A DNA stretch of 62,043 nucleotides from an uncultured Bacilli bacterium (GTDB lineage: Bacteria > Bacillota_I > Bacilli_A > RF39 > UBA660), in assembly GCA_947628725.1 (NCBI GenBank), contig CANRAQ010000001.1:1-62043 (forward strand). Reading direction: 5' to 3'. A model generated the notes under the pieces. The model worked only from the letters and a program-made list of their open reading frames with translations. It was not told the origin of the DNA and did not search any database. Positions 27,372 to 36,557 of this stretch are shown piece after piece. The position numbers and the translations under genes are program-made. Every line of letters begins with the position of its first letter. The stretch's first letter is position 1.

Positions 27372-28001
27372 TTAGTACCTTTTTGATTTACTTATTCCAT
27401 ATTGAGTTAACTGTGTTTTTAAGTTTGAACTAATTTGAAATAAACTTTCTTTTAAATACTTAGATATAGTACTTCTTGATAAATTAAATTGATATCCAAT
27501 TTCATTTAAATTATAAGCCTTACCATCTAATCCAAAATACATTGTAATTATTCTTTTCTCTAAATAAGTTAACCCACTTATGTAAGATCTTATTATAGAA
27601 AATATTATCTTATTATTCTCATAATAATCCATTACACCTTCATCATAAACAGAAATATCTGCCTTTGATTTTGATGCTTTCATTTGAATTATATATAATT
27701 CAATTTCATCATCGATTAACTTTATTGCGTAATCATAAAAACTTGATTGATTTGATTTACTATAAGTATCTACTGCGCGTATTAATCCTATATTACCAAC
27801 TGATATTAAATCTTTTTCTTCCATATTAGAATTTTTAAATTTACTCTTAACTTCTTTAGATACCAAATAAAGATTTTGATTTATTATTTGATTTCTTGAT
27901 TTTTTGTCCCCTATTTTTAAACTTTCAAATAATTCTTTAGAATTTTTATCACATTGTGATTTGATTTCTGTTTCACTTTTAACAACTGAATAACTATACA
28001 T
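27372..28001 (-). CDS. Divergent sigma-70-family factor
   Basis: 209 residues with two recognisable parts. A region-2-like domain covers about 33-110: 'NQNLYLVSKEV', then 'EEKDLISVGNIGLIRAVDTY'. A region-4 helix-turn-helix covers about 145-195: 'LTYLEKRIITMYFGLDG', 'LNEIGYQFNLSRSTISKYL'. No region 3 is evident, and the usual aromatic 2.3 block is replaced by 'SSFYDYAIKLIDDEIEL'. It may be a diverged sporulation sigma (F/G-like slot) or a specialised alternative factor; the class is not assignable. It has its own promoter. Confidence 0.7.
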   Translation of the reverse strand: MYSYSVVKSETEIKSQCDKNSKELFESLKIGDKKSRNQIINQNLYLVSKEVKSKFKNSNMEEKDLISVGNIGLIRAVDTYSKSNQSSFYDYAIKLIDDEIELYIIQMKASKSKADISVYDEGVMDYYENNKIIFSIIRSYISGLTYLEKRIITMYFGLDGKAYNLNEIGYQFNLSRSTISKYLKESLFQISSNLKTQLTQYGISKSKRY

Positions 28002-28028
28002 ACTACTTCCCCATTCCGTTGATTGACT

Positions 28029-28056
28029 ATTTTAATACTTTTTTTAAAAAAGTCAA
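28029..28056 (-). promoter_or_regulatory. Promoter of the divergent sigma factor gene
   Basis: Minus strand TTGACT, 16 bp, TAAAAT, ending 28 bp before the ATG. This is vegetative-type and not an obvious sporulation promoter. Confidence 0.5.
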
Positions 28057-28071
28057 GTAGATAATCAAAAA

Positions 28072-29724
28072 TTATTTAAATAAATTATTATATCTTTCTT
28101 TAATTGAATCTTCACCAAGTAATTTCATTATTTCAAATAAATCAGGTGTCATTGATTTACTTGTTAGGGCAACTCTTAATACTGTAGATATATCGGCAAC
28201 ATTTCCTTTATAATTTTCTGGATTTTTCTTATATTCTTTCATATTTGATGCATAACCTAATTCATCACACATAATTTTAATATTATTGAACCAAATATCT
28301 TTATCAGATAAATCAATATATTTATTTATATATGTCGAAAGTATATTTTTTATTTCATCTTTATCAGTTATATTTTTCCAATCATATTGTTTTTCTTTAG
28401 AACGATATATGTCATCATACATATACCATATTAAATTTTCTATATCAGAATATTTAGCAATATCTTTTCTAGGTTTTTCCTGTTCACGCTCTATATTTAT
28501 TATATTTTTATAATAATCCTCATCTTTTAAAATTAATTTTTTTAATGATTCACTATATTTATCTGCCCAATTTAATGATTCAATATATAATTCTTCCTTT
28601 GTCATTTTAGATATAATATTTTTAGAAATATCATCTAATTTCATTAAATCATATAAAGCTCCACTCGTGGACATTTTTTTAGCACTAAACTCAAAATCAG
28701 TAAATTTTTTGTCTGGATTTGCTGTATGCCACTCCTCATAATTTGAATTTATTATAGTCATCAAAGATTCTATTACTGCAATTTTTGGATAACCAGCCTC
28801 ATCATAGTAAGTTATGCTTGCCTCTGGATCTTTTCGTTTACTTATTTTTCTTAAAGAGTCACCATCTTTTTTCATTATTAATGGTGTATGTATATATTTT
28901 GGTGGTTTAAAACCAAAGGCTTCAAACATTTGAATATGTTTTGGCGCACTAGATAACCATTCTTCACCTCTTACTACATGTGTAGTTCCCATTAAATAAT
29001 CATCAACAACATGAGCAAAATGATATGTAGGAAGCATAGTTTCACTTTTCATTATTACTTCATCTATATCATTTTCATTTAAAAAGAGTTTACCTTGTCT
29101 TAAATCATCAAATTCAAATTTATTTTCAAAATTTCCATTACTTCTAAACCTAATAACATATGGTTCTTTATTTTTAATTTTTTCTATGGCTTCTTCTATA
29201 CTCATTCTAGAACATCTAGCAAATCTACCATGATACCCTGTGCGAACTTTTATGATTTCTTGATTTTCTCTCATTTCATCTAATTCCTGTTTAGTACAAA
29301 AACATGGATATGCTCTACCAATTTCTATTAAATATTTAATAAATGTTTGATATATTTCTTTTCTTTCACTTTGAACATATGGTCCATATTCACCTACTAC
29401 TTTACCATCATATTCATATTCATCAGGATTAAGACCATAAGCATTTAATGTTTTAATTATAAGTTCAACAGCACCATCTATTTGACGTGCCTTATCTGTA
29501 TCTTCTGTCCTTAAATAAAATATTCCACCGCTTTTTTTAGCAATTATATAATTTATAATTGCCTGATACAATCCACCTAAATGCATATACCCAGTTGGTG
29601 ATGGAGCAAATCTAGTTACATAACATCCATCAGGAAGATTCCTTTTTTTATATTTATTTTCATAATATTTTATAGTCATAGTAATATTTGGAAATATTGC
29701 ATCCGCTAAATCCTTATTAGACAT
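28072..29724 (-). CDS. gltX: Glutamyl-tRNA synthetase
   Basis: About 550 residues, a class I synthetase. 'RFAPSPTGYMHLGGLYQAI' holds the HIGH equivalent, 'LRTEDTDK' follows, 'CFCTKQELDEMR' marks the insertion, and 'LRKISKRKDPEASITYY' holds the KMSKS equivalent. It is longer than the usual 470-490 residues through an enlarged C-terminal anticodon-binding part. The frame is open to 29790, but AAAGGATGAT sits correctly before the ATG at 29724. Charges tRNA-Glu. A tRNA-Glu gene lies two positions downstream. Confidence 0.92.
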   Translation of the reverse strand: MSNKDLADAIFPNITMTIKYYENKYKKRNLPDGCYVTRFAPSPTGYMHLGGLYQAIINYIIAKKSGGIFYLRTEDTDKARQIDGAVELIIKTLNAYGLNPDEYEYDGKVVGEYGPYVQSERKEIYQTFIKYLIEIGRAYPCFCTKQELDEMRENQEIIKVRTGYHGRFARCSRMSIEEAIEKIKNKEPYVIRFRSNGNFENKFEFDDLRQGKLFLNENDIDEVIMKSETMLPTYHFAHVVDDYLMGTTHVVRGEEWLSSAPKHIQMFEAFGFKPPKYIHTPLIMKKDGDSLRKISKRKDPEASITYYDEAGYPKIAVIESLMTIINSNYEEWHTANPDKKFTDFEFSAKKMSTSGALYDLMKLDDISKNIISKMTKEELYIESLNWADKYSESLKKLILKDEDYYKNIINIEREQEKPRKDIAKYSDIENLIWYMYDDIYRSKEKQYDWKNITDKDEIKNILSTYINKYIDLSDKDIWFNNIKIMCDELGYASNMKEYKKNPENYKGNVADISTVLRVALTSKSMTPDLFEIMKLLGEDSIKERYNNLFK

Positions 29725-29772
29725 ATTATCATCCTTTCTTTTAAAGAAAAAAATTCTCAAATAGATAAAATA

Positions 29773-29801
29773 ATTATAACAAATTATCAAATCTTTGTAA
29801 A
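29773..29801 (-). promoter_or_regulatory. Promoter of gltX
   Basis: Minus strand TTTACA, 17 bp, TATAAT with an extended-10 TG. The transcript has a leader of about 40 nt and shows no T-box element. Confidence 0.55.
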
Positions 29802-29868
29802 CTTGATTTTTACTAAATAATATATTAAAATATAATTCATAAAATTAATTTTGATGAGGGAGGCTAAT

Positions 29869-30612
29869 ATGGACACTATTAAAATTTCTGATGATGATTT
29901 TAAAGAAATGGTCAGATATAAATTTCCTAACAGTTATGAATCTAGTGCATACCTAATTATAATAGATAATAAAAAATATGTGTTGAAATTATTTAATGAA
30001 AATATTAATACTAAAAATAAATTTGAAAAAATCATTCTATTAAAGGATAGATTAAAAGATACTGATTTAGTTGTTACTGCGGATTCTTTTGCAACATATA
30101 AGGATAAAAAAGGTTATATTATGCCATACATAGATGGTAAGGAATTTGACTATGTCGGTATGAGAAAGAAAAATATAATTTCAGTATTAAAATTAGTAAG
30201 TGAAAGTTTAAAAGAAATACATAAATATAATATTGTATGTGGAGATTTTACTCATAATTTTATTATAGGTAATGATAATAAACTACATTTTATAGATCAT
30301 GATAATTACCAAATAGATGATATACCTGTAGATACTCCAGATAGATTTTTAAAAAATTATATGAAATATATAACTAATATAGATTCTAATTATGATAATT
30401 ATGTTCTTAACTTATATACAGTAGCTGCATTATATAAAATATTTTACCCATATATAATAGAATGTTATGTACACAAAGATATAGAATTTAAAGATAAAGA
30501 AATTAATAAAATACTAGAAAATACTTTTAATTTAAAAGATTCATACGATGAAAAAGCAATAGTAGATTTAATTAAAGAAAAAAAAGATCTTAGACGTTTA
30601 AGACATTATTAG
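29869..30612 (+). CDS. Small protein-kinase-like/APH-fold protein
   Basis: 247 residues. 'YLIIIDNKKYVLKLFNEN' resembles the beta-3 Lys strand. 'HKYNIVCGDFTHNFIIGND' is the catalytic loop (D with a following N), and 'LHFIDHDNYQIDDIP' the metal-binding 'IDHDN' equivalent of DFG. The fold matches lipopolysaccharide-kinase, RIO and aminoglycoside-phosphotransferase relatives. The start at 29869 follows GGGAGG. A single gene on the plus strand between gltX and ogg. Substrate unknown. Confidence 0.65.
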   Translation: MDTIKISDDDFKEMVRYKFPNSYESSAYLIIIDNKKYVLKLFNENINTKNKFEKIILLKDRLKDTDLVVTADSFATYKDKKGYIMPYIDGKEFDYVGMRKKNIISVLKLVSESLKEIHKYNIVCGDFTHNFIIGNDNKLHFIDHDNYQIDDIPVDTPDRFLKNYMKYITNIDSNYDNYVLNLYTVAALYKIFYPYIIECYVHKDIEFKDKEINKILENTFNLKDSYDEKAIVDLIKEKKDLRRLRHY

Positions 30613-30623
30613 ATCTTTTTTTT
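30578..30623. terminator. Bidirectional terminator between kinase-like gene and ogg
   Basis: AAAAAGATCT pairs with AGATCTTTTT around a 20-nt loop, with T-runs on both strands. It overlaps both convergent gene ends. Confidence 0.6.
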
Positions 30624-31439
30624 GTTCCTTTTAAAATTAAACATATACTGTATAGCTAGCCCACTATACTTTCCATAAACAGATTTGGTATATTTTCTAA
30701 TAGAAGCCTCACCTTCTATATTATAATCATCCTTCATAAATTTTTTTACCCATGTGTCTGTTGGATATACATCAAATTTTTGATATGCGAATAATAATAT
30801 ACAAGACGCTACTTTAGGTCCAACACCTTTAAATGTCATAAGATAATCTAGTGCATCCTCACTTTTCATATCATAGATTTTATTTATGTCTAATTTTGAA
30901 TCGTTTATAGATTTAACTATTTCATATAAATATTTATCTCTAAAACCTACTTTATAATTTCTATAGTCTGATACTGATAGATTTTTTAATTCATCATAAC
31001 TTGGAAATAGATAATATTCATATCCCTCAAACAATACTTTCTTACCATGATCTTTAGCAATCAAATTTAATGAATTAGCGATAGATGGAACTCTATTATT
31101 TTGAGATATAACATATGAAATTATAGTTTCAAATGGATCTTGATGTATCATTTTAAGTCCCTTACTAAATTCTATTGCTTCTTTCATCTTAGAATCTCTT
31201 TTTACTATATCATTTTTTATTTCCTCATAATCTCTATTAAGATCAAAATAATCATTTACTATTTCTTCTAAATTATTTTCATCATTAGATCTTATTTCTA
31301 TATAATCCTTATCTTCTTTTAAACTTATAACTCTATCTTTCAATATTACTATAAATTCATCATCTCTTTTTAAATATCTAAATATCTGACCACAAGTTAT
31401 CGTAGAATTTAAATCGAAGTTATTTTTTATTTTTATCAT
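30609..31439 (-). CDS. ogg: 8-oxoguanine DNA glycosylase/AP lyase (OGG family)
   Basis: 276 residues. The N-terminal OGG-like domain begins 'FDLNSTITCGQIFRYLK'. The HhH-GPD core has 'MTFKGVGPKVASCILLFAYQ', with the catalytic Lys in 'GPKVAS', and 'FDVYPTDTWVKKFM' with the catalytic Asp. No C-terminal 4Fe-4S cysteines are present, which argues against MutY/Nth. Removes oxidised guanine from DNA. It overlaps the convergent kinase-like gene end by 4 bp. Confidence 0.85.
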   Translation of the reverse strand: MIKIKNNFDLNSTITCGQIFRYLKRDDEFIVILKDRVISLKEDKDYIEIRSNDENNLEEIVNDYFDLNRDYEEIKNDIVKRDSKMKEAIEFSKGLKMIHQDPFETIISYVISQNNRVPSIANSLNLIAKDHGKKVLFEGYEYYLFPSYDELKNLSVSDYRNYKVGFRDKYLYEIVKSINDSKLDINKIYDMKSEDALDYLMTFKGVGPKVASCILLFAYQKFDVYPTDTWVKKFMKDDYNIEGEASIRKYTKSVYGKYSGLAIQYMFNFKRNKKKI

Positions 31440-31454
31440 ATCATCACCACAGTT

Positions 31455-31904
31455 TTATAACTCAAATTTTATATTTATTTCATCCTTATCTAAATTAGGT
31501 AAATTATCTATATGTCCTAACTTAGTATAGGTATAAGATGTATCAAATGATTTATAGAATATAACTAGACAATTATTTCCATATATCATAACATCACCTT
31601 TATTTATATGTTTTGGATTTGTTGGTTTCACAGTAAAAGTTGTATTTAAATAAGTATATTTTTCGTTTCCATTTAGTTCATTCATAGTAAGTTCCATAGG
31701 TAATAAATTAATAAATTCATTTGCTAAATTACTATCTTCTAACTTTATATCAACTACTGTATCATTTATAATTGCTTTTATGCTCATAATATCATCACTT
31801 TCATTTACATCAACATTAATTTTATTATTTGCCTTTTTTATTAACATTAATATTAATAATATAAATATGAACGCTAATACTAATAATATTTTTTTACTTT
31901 TCAT
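31455..31904 (-). CDS. Membrane-anchored cyclophilin-like fold protein
   Basis: 149 residues. An N-terminal hydrophobic anchor (about 5-23) is followed by a domain like Cyclophil_like2. That domain has 'IKAIINDTVVDIKLEDSNLA', 'FINLLPMELTMNELNGNEKY' and 'KGDVMIYGNNCLVIFYKSF'. Proteins with this fold are often annotated as cyclophilin-like; enzymatic activity is not established. It is transcribed with copA upstream and ogg downstream. Function unknown. Confidence 0.65.
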   Translation of the reverse strand: MKSKKILLVLAFIFILLILMLIKKANNKINVDVNESDDIMSIKAIINDTVVDIKLEDSNLANEFINLLPMELTMNELNGNEKYTYLNTTFTVKPTNPKHINKGDVMIYGNNCLVIFYKSFDTSYTYTKLGHIDNLPNLDKDEINIKFEL

Positions 31905-31912
31905 AAATTTTA

Positions 31913-34123
31913 TTATCTTTCTTTAATATGTTTTATTCTTAGAGTATTTAATACTACAGTAATACTGCTTAAAACCATTGCCAAACTAGCTAACATTGGG
32001 TTAATTGAAATACCAAAGTTTTTAAATAGTCCAATAGCAATTGGTATCATCAAAATATTATATAAAAAGGCCCAAAATAAATTTTGTTTAATATTTTTTA
32101 TAGTTTTTTTACTAATATTTAAAAGTTTTATTATGCTCCTTAAATCATTATTAATCAATATTACATCAGCAGAATTCATAGCAATATCTGTCCCACTATT
32201 AATACTTACTCCTATATCTGAACTTGCTAAAGCGGGACTATCGTTTATTCCATCCCCACACATCATAACAATTTTGTTATCCTTTTTTAACCTTTTTATA
32301 ATTTCATTTTTTTCTTTAGGTAATACATCTGATACTACATCATTTATTCCAATACTATTTGAAATAATCTGTGCTGTTTTACTATTGTCACCTGTTAACA
32401 TTACTACATCTACATTCATATTTTTTAATGCTTTTATCACTTCTTTGGATTCATTTCTAATAATGTCGTTTACCCCAATAAGCCCAATTATATTTTTATT
32501 TTTTACAACATATATGATACTGTTACCTAAATTAACTAGTTTTTCTTCATCACTTATATATTTATTTTTAATATTATATTTTTTTAATATTTTCGAATTA
32601 CCTAATATAATTTCTTCATTATTTATCATACCACTTATTCCATATCCAGATATGTTTTTAAAATTATCTACATCTAAATAAGAAATATTTTTATCTTCCA
32701 TATAAGTAGTGAATGCCCTAGATATTGGATGAGTTGATTTAACTTCCATACTACCTACTATTTGCATTAAATCATCATTACTAATAGAACTATAATTTAT
32801 AATATTTTCTACTTTTAATTTTCCATATGTTAAAGTACCTGTTTTATCAAATACTACTGTATTTATTTTCGACGCTACTTCTAGTACTTCACTTTTTTTA
32901 ACTAATATTCCATTAGTTGCACATAAACCTTCACTTACGACTATGGCAAGAGGTGTAGCAAGACCTAAACTACATGGACATGCAACTACTAATATTGTAA
33001 CAAATGTTATAATAGATTCTTTAAATGAAAATCCAAGTATTAAATATACTATAAATGTAATTATGGATATCAATATTACAGAAGGCACAAAATAACTAGC
33101 AACTTTATCTGCAATTAACGATATTTTTGGTTTAGAATTTGTTGCCTCTAAAACTAATCTAACTATTTCAGATATGGTACTTTCTTTACCTATTTTTACT
33201 GCTTCATACTCTATATATCCATCATAATTTAAACTACCGGCAATTACATCATCACCAATTTTCTTTGATACAGGCTTACTTTCTCCTGTTATAAATGATT
33301 CATCTAAATGAGTTTCACCAAATACTATTTTACCATCTACAGCGATTTTTTCACCAGATTTAGATACAACTATATCACCTTTTTTTATTTCATCTATAGT
33401 TGCTTCTTTCAATTTGCCATTTATTTTTATTACAGCATTATTTGGTGTAATTTTAACTAATTTTTTTATAGCATCTTTTGTTTTATCTTTACTTAATCCA
33501 TCTATATATCTACCTAATTTTATAAAATATATTATGATAGCAGAAGATTCAAAATATAGATTCATTACATCATTTGAATTATGACTTAATATTAAAATCA
33601 TATTATATAGACTATATAAAAAACTAGTTAAAACACCAATAGAAACTAAAGTATCCATATTTGGTGTCTTATGTATTAAATTTTTATATCCATTTTTTAA
33701 TATATCAAATCCATATATTATGAAACATATAGTCAATATAAATAAACTTATTACATAATTTTCTATATTAGTTTTTGGATTTAAATAAGGTGGTGTTGGT
33801 AAATTAATCATATGTCCCATAGAAATATACATCAATAATATCGCTAAAAAAGTAAATATTATAAATTTAATCTTTTCTTTTTTACTTTTATTTTCTATTT
33901 TAATTTCTTTAAATTCACCTAAACTTTTAAATCCAGCTTCATCAATAAATTTTTCTATTTTATCTTGATTCAATACTTTTTCATCATATTCAACTATAAC
34001 ATTTGCCATTACGAGATTAACTGATGCATTTATAACGCCATTTTGTTTATTAAGATATTTTTCTAATCCATTTGAACATGCTGAACATGTCATACCATCA
34101 ACAGCTAATATTATTTTTTTCAT
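31913..34123 (-). CDS. copA: Copper-exporting P1B-type ATPase
   Basis: 736 residues. One N-terminal heavy-metal domain carries 'GMTCSACSNGLEKYL' (CxxC). Eight membrane helices include the metal gate 'VACPCSLGLATP' (CPC). The phosphorylation site is 'VFDKTGTLTYGK', the SxHP motif 'KSTHPISRAF' and the hinge 'GDGINDSPALASSDIG'. Only one HMA domain is present, where B. subtilis CopA has two. Pumps Cu(I) out of the cytoplasm. Lies 4 bp downstream of the copZ-like gene. Confidence 0.93.
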   Translation of the reverse strand: MKKIILAVDGMTCSACSNGLEKYLNKQNGVINASVNLVMANVIVEYDEKVLNQDKIEKFIDEAGFKSLGEFKEIKIENKSKKEKIKFIIFTFLAILLMYISMGHMINLPTPPYLNPKTNIENYVISLFILTICFIIYGFDILKNGYKNLIHKTPNMDTLVSIGVLTSFLYSLYNMILILSHNSNDVMNLYFESSAIIIYFIKLGRYIDGLSKDKTKDAIKKLVKITPNNAVIKINGKLKEATIDEIKKGDIVVSKSGEKIAVDGKIVFGETHLDESFITGESKPVSKKIGDDVIAGSLNYDGYIEYEAVKIGKESTISEIVRLVLEATNSKPKISLIADKVASYFVPSVILISIITFIVYLILGFSFKESIITFVTILVVACPCSLGLATPLAIVVSEGLCATNGILVKKSEVLEVASKINTVVFDKTGTLTYGKLKVENIINYSSISNDDLMQIVGSMEVKSTHPISRAFTTYMEDKNISYLDVDNFKNISGYGISGMINNEEIILGNSKILKKYNIKNKYISDEEKLVNLGNSIIYVVKNKNIIGLIGVNDIIRNESKEVIKALKNMNVDVVMLTGDNSKTAQIISNSIGINDVVSDVLPKEKNEIIKRLKKDNKIVMMCGDGINDSPALASSDIGVSINSGTDIAMNSADVILINNDLRSIIKLLNISKKTIKNIKQNLFWAFLYNILMIPIAIGLFKNFGISINPMLASLAMVLSSITVVLNTLRIKHIKER

Positions 34124-34127
34124 TATA

Positions 34128-34334
34128 TTAATCCTTTTCTATATCAAAACCAAGATTAGTAATTTTTTCTTCTATTAAATTCGTATCAATTTTATCTTCA
34201 CTGTTAATTGTTACAGTTCCTTTTTTATAGTCAGCTAAAACCTCACCATCTACTACATTTTTTAATACATTTTTAATTCTATTTTCACAACCTTCACATT
34301 CCATACCCCTAACTTTAATTATTATTTTTTCCAT
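34128..34334 (-). CDS. copZ: Copper chaperone CopZ-like
   Basis: 68 residues, a single heavy-metal-associated domain: 'IIIKVRGMECEGCENRIKNV' with the CxxC metal site and the beta-alpha-beta-beta-alpha-beta pattern. It delivers Cu(I) to CopA. First gene of the copZ-copA operon. No CsoR or CueR-type repressor gene is seen nearby. Confidence 0.9.
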   Translation of the reverse strand: MEKIIIKVRGMECEGCENRIKNVLKNVVDGEVLADYKKGTVTINSEDKIDTNLIEEKITNLGFDIEKD

Positions 34335-34376
34335 AAAATCATCCTTTCATATAAATATTTATTTTATTTCAAAAAT

Positions 34377-34405
34377 ATTATATACCTTATTTATTGTTTT
34401 TGTAA
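34377..34405 (-). promoter_or_regulatory. Promoter of copZ-copA
   Basis: Minus strand TTACAA, 17 bp, TATAAT, followed by a roughly 40-nt leader and AAAGGATGAT. No obvious operator palindrome was identified. Confidence 0.5.
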
Positions 34406-34430
34406 ATAAATTTTGTATTTTCATTCTAAT

Positions 34431-34460
34431 CAAAAAAGTAAATCACTATTGTAATTTACT
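34431..34460 (-). terminator. Terminator of the MATE gene
   Basis: AGTAAAT pairs with ATTTACT around a 10-nt loop, then TTTTTTG on the minus strand. Confidence 0.7.
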
Positions 34461-34471
34461 TAAAATTATTA

Positions 34472-36451
34472 TTATTTTAAATTTACTTTTTTTATATATT
34501 CACATATTATTTCAGCAGTTTTTTCTTTTCCTATTGATGAATCGATACACAAATCATAATTTTCTGGTTTACCCCAAGTTTTACCTGAAATTATTTCATA
34601 ATAACTTGCTCTATTTTTATCAGATTTTTTAATATTTTTTATAGCTTTTGATTTAGTATCTTTATACATTTCCATTATATTTTTAACTCTATAATCATCA
34701 TTAGCATATATAAATATTCTAACTAAATTTTTGTTATCTCTCAATACATAATCTGAAGCTCTTCCAACAAGTACACATGAACCTTTTGATGCAATCATAT
34801 TTATTACTTTTTCTTGAGCCTCTATTGCATATTTTACTGGTGCAGTTGTTAAATATAGATCATGAAGCAAATCGTCATCACTATTAATTTGTGAAACAAA
34901 CTCTTTATCAAGTTTACTTTCTTTGGCTGCTAGAGCTGTCATCTCTTTATAGTAGTAAGGAATATTTAAACTTTCTGCAACTAATTTACCAATTGCCTTT
35001 CCTTGTGAACCATGTGTTCTTGAAATAGTTATTATTACGCCATCTTTAGACTCCTTTAAATAAGCATTGTTTTCTTCAATAACTTTTTTAGTTTTAAGAT
35101 TCTTGAAAAATTTTATGATAAGTATAATAGTTACAATAATTCCTATTATATCTGCAATTGGTGCGGATATCAATACACCTTTAATTCCCATGTATTTTGG
35201 TAATATTATAACAAGTGGTACAAAACATACAATATCTCTTGAAAGTGATACAATTGCTGCTTTTGTAGGTTCGCCTACTGCTTGAAAGAATATAGAACAC
35301 ATTTTAATTAAACATGTAAATGTTACAAGTAATAAAAATAATCTAAATGTTAAAACTGCAAAATCTATATAAAGTTTTTCATCAGATCCAAATATTTTTA
35401 TTATTATGTTAGGACAAAGTTCAAATATTATCGTAGATATAATTCCAACAATAACGGATATAATAACGACCTTTTTAAAAGTTTCTTTTACTCTTTTAAT
35501 ATTTTTTGCACCGTAATTGTAACCTAATATTGGCTGAGCACCTAATATTACACCAACTATAATATTTATTACTATTGAAAATACTTTCATCACTATTCCA
35601 ATAACAGCAATAGGTATGTCTGATCCGTATTTACTTTTAGCTCCATATTTAGATAGCATTATATTACAAACGAGTGATATTACGACTATACTCATTTGAG
35701 TTATAAATGTTGAAATACCTAGTTTAATTATATTTTTAAATATACCTATATTAATTTTAAAACTTTCTTTAGTTAATTTAAATGTTTTAGTTCTAGTGTA
35801 ATATATAATTGTAACAATAAGTGAAGCAACCTGCCCTATTACGGTAGCATATGCTGCACCTTTGATTCCTAAATTAAATTTAAATATAAATATTGGATCT
35901 AAAATTATGTTAATAATTGCTCCAACTGCTGTTGCAGCCATAGAAAAGCCCGGAGATCCATCTGCTCTAATTACTGCATTCATACTATTAGATAGCATAT
36001 AGACTGGTATAAATATAAGTATTATTGTAAAATAATCCCTAGCTAATGATATACTTTCGTCACTCGCACCAAATAGATATAGTAAATTATCTTTAAATAT
36101 AAATCCTAATATAAGAAATATTATACTTATAATAAAAGTAACTAATATACTATTCCCAATTCCTTTATGAGCATTTTTTGTATCTTTCCTACCTTGACAT
36201 AGTGAAAGGTATGCAGCAGAACCATCACCAAAACACCATGCAAATGCAACGGAAATAATTGTAATTGGATAAACTACCCCAGTTGCAGCATTACCTAAAT
36301 ATCCTAAATTACTATTACCTATAAATATTTGATCTACTATATTATATAAGGAACTAATAAGTAGTGATAAAATACAAGGTATAGAAAATTTTAGTAATAA
36401 TTTAGATATCTTTTCTTCCCCTAAAAAATTATTATTTTGTTGATTTTCCAT
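34472..36451 (-). CDS. MATE-family transporter fused to a cytidylate-kinase-like domain
   Basis: 659 residues. Residues 1-445 are a 12-helix MATE transporter ('LLLKFSIPCILSLLISSLYN', 'IVDQIFIG', 'QPILGYNYGAKNIKRV'). Residues about 460-655 form a cytoplasmic P-loop domain of the cytidylate-kinase-like family (PF13189 type): 'VIITISRTHGSQGKAIGKLV', 'SCVLVGRASDYVLRD', 'YRVKNIMEMY'. The P-loop is the variant 'SRTHGSQGKAIG'. MATE proteins are usually 440-460 residues. The fusion joins Na+/H+-coupled export to a nucleotide-binding or kinase module, so transport may be gated or the substrate phosphorylated. Strong AAAAGGAGG site. Confidence 0.85.
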   Translation of the reverse strand: MENQQNNNFLGEEKISKLLLKFSIPCILSLLISSLYNIVDQIFIGNSNLGYLGNAATGVVYPITIISVAFAWCFGDGSAAYLSLCQGRKDTKNAHKGIGNSILVTFIISIIFLILGFIFKDNLLYLFGASDESISLARDYFTIILIFIPVYMLSNSMNAVIRADGSPGFSMAATAVGAIINIILDPIFIFKFNLGIKGAAYATVIGQVASLIVTIIYYTRTKTFKLTKESFKINIGIFKNIIKLGISTFITQMSIVVISLVCNIMLSKYGAKSKYGSDIPIAVIGIVMKVFSIVINIIVGVILGAQPILGYNYGAKNIKRVKETFKKVVIISVIVGIISTIIFELCPNIIIKIFGSDEKLYIDFAVLTFRLFLLLVTFTCLIKMCSIFFQAVGEPTKAAIVSLSRDIVCFVPLVIILPKYMGIKGVLISAPIADIIGIIVTIILIIKFFKNLKTKKVIEENNAYLKESKDGVIITISRTHGSQGKAIGKLVAESLNIPYYYKEMTALAAKESKLDKEFVSQINSDDDLLHDLYLTTAPVKYAIEAQEKVINMIASKGSCVLVGRASDYVLRDNKNLVRIFIYANDDYRVKNIMEMYKDTKSKAIKNIKKSDKNRASYYEIISGKTWGKPENYDLCIDSSIGKEKTAEIICEYIKKVNLK

Positions 36452-36496
36452 TTTTATTCCTCCTTTTGGTAAATCATATGTCGGTCCATTTTAAAG

Positions 36497-36540
36497 CAAA
36501 AAAATACACGTAAAACAATGTCTTGTTTTTACGCGTATTG
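36497..36540 (-). promoter_or_regulatory. Leader terminator/attenuator hairpin upstream of the MATE gene
   Basis: In the leader, ATACGCGTAAAA pairs with TTTTACGTGTAT, a 12-bp stem with one G-U pair that can extend through CAA/TTG to a GACA loop. TTTTTTTG follows. It lies about 10 nt after the predicted start site and 45 nt before the ATG, so it should terminate most transcripts unless relieved. Confidence 0.65.
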
Positions 36541-36557
36541 CTGGATCAGACTTGATA

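Noticed and set aside
36540..36552. GCTGGATCA on the plus strand in the MATE leader, resembling the 3' end of 16S rRNA
   Set aside because: Only nine bases match and it stands next to a leader hairpin; there is no other rRNA sequence nearby.
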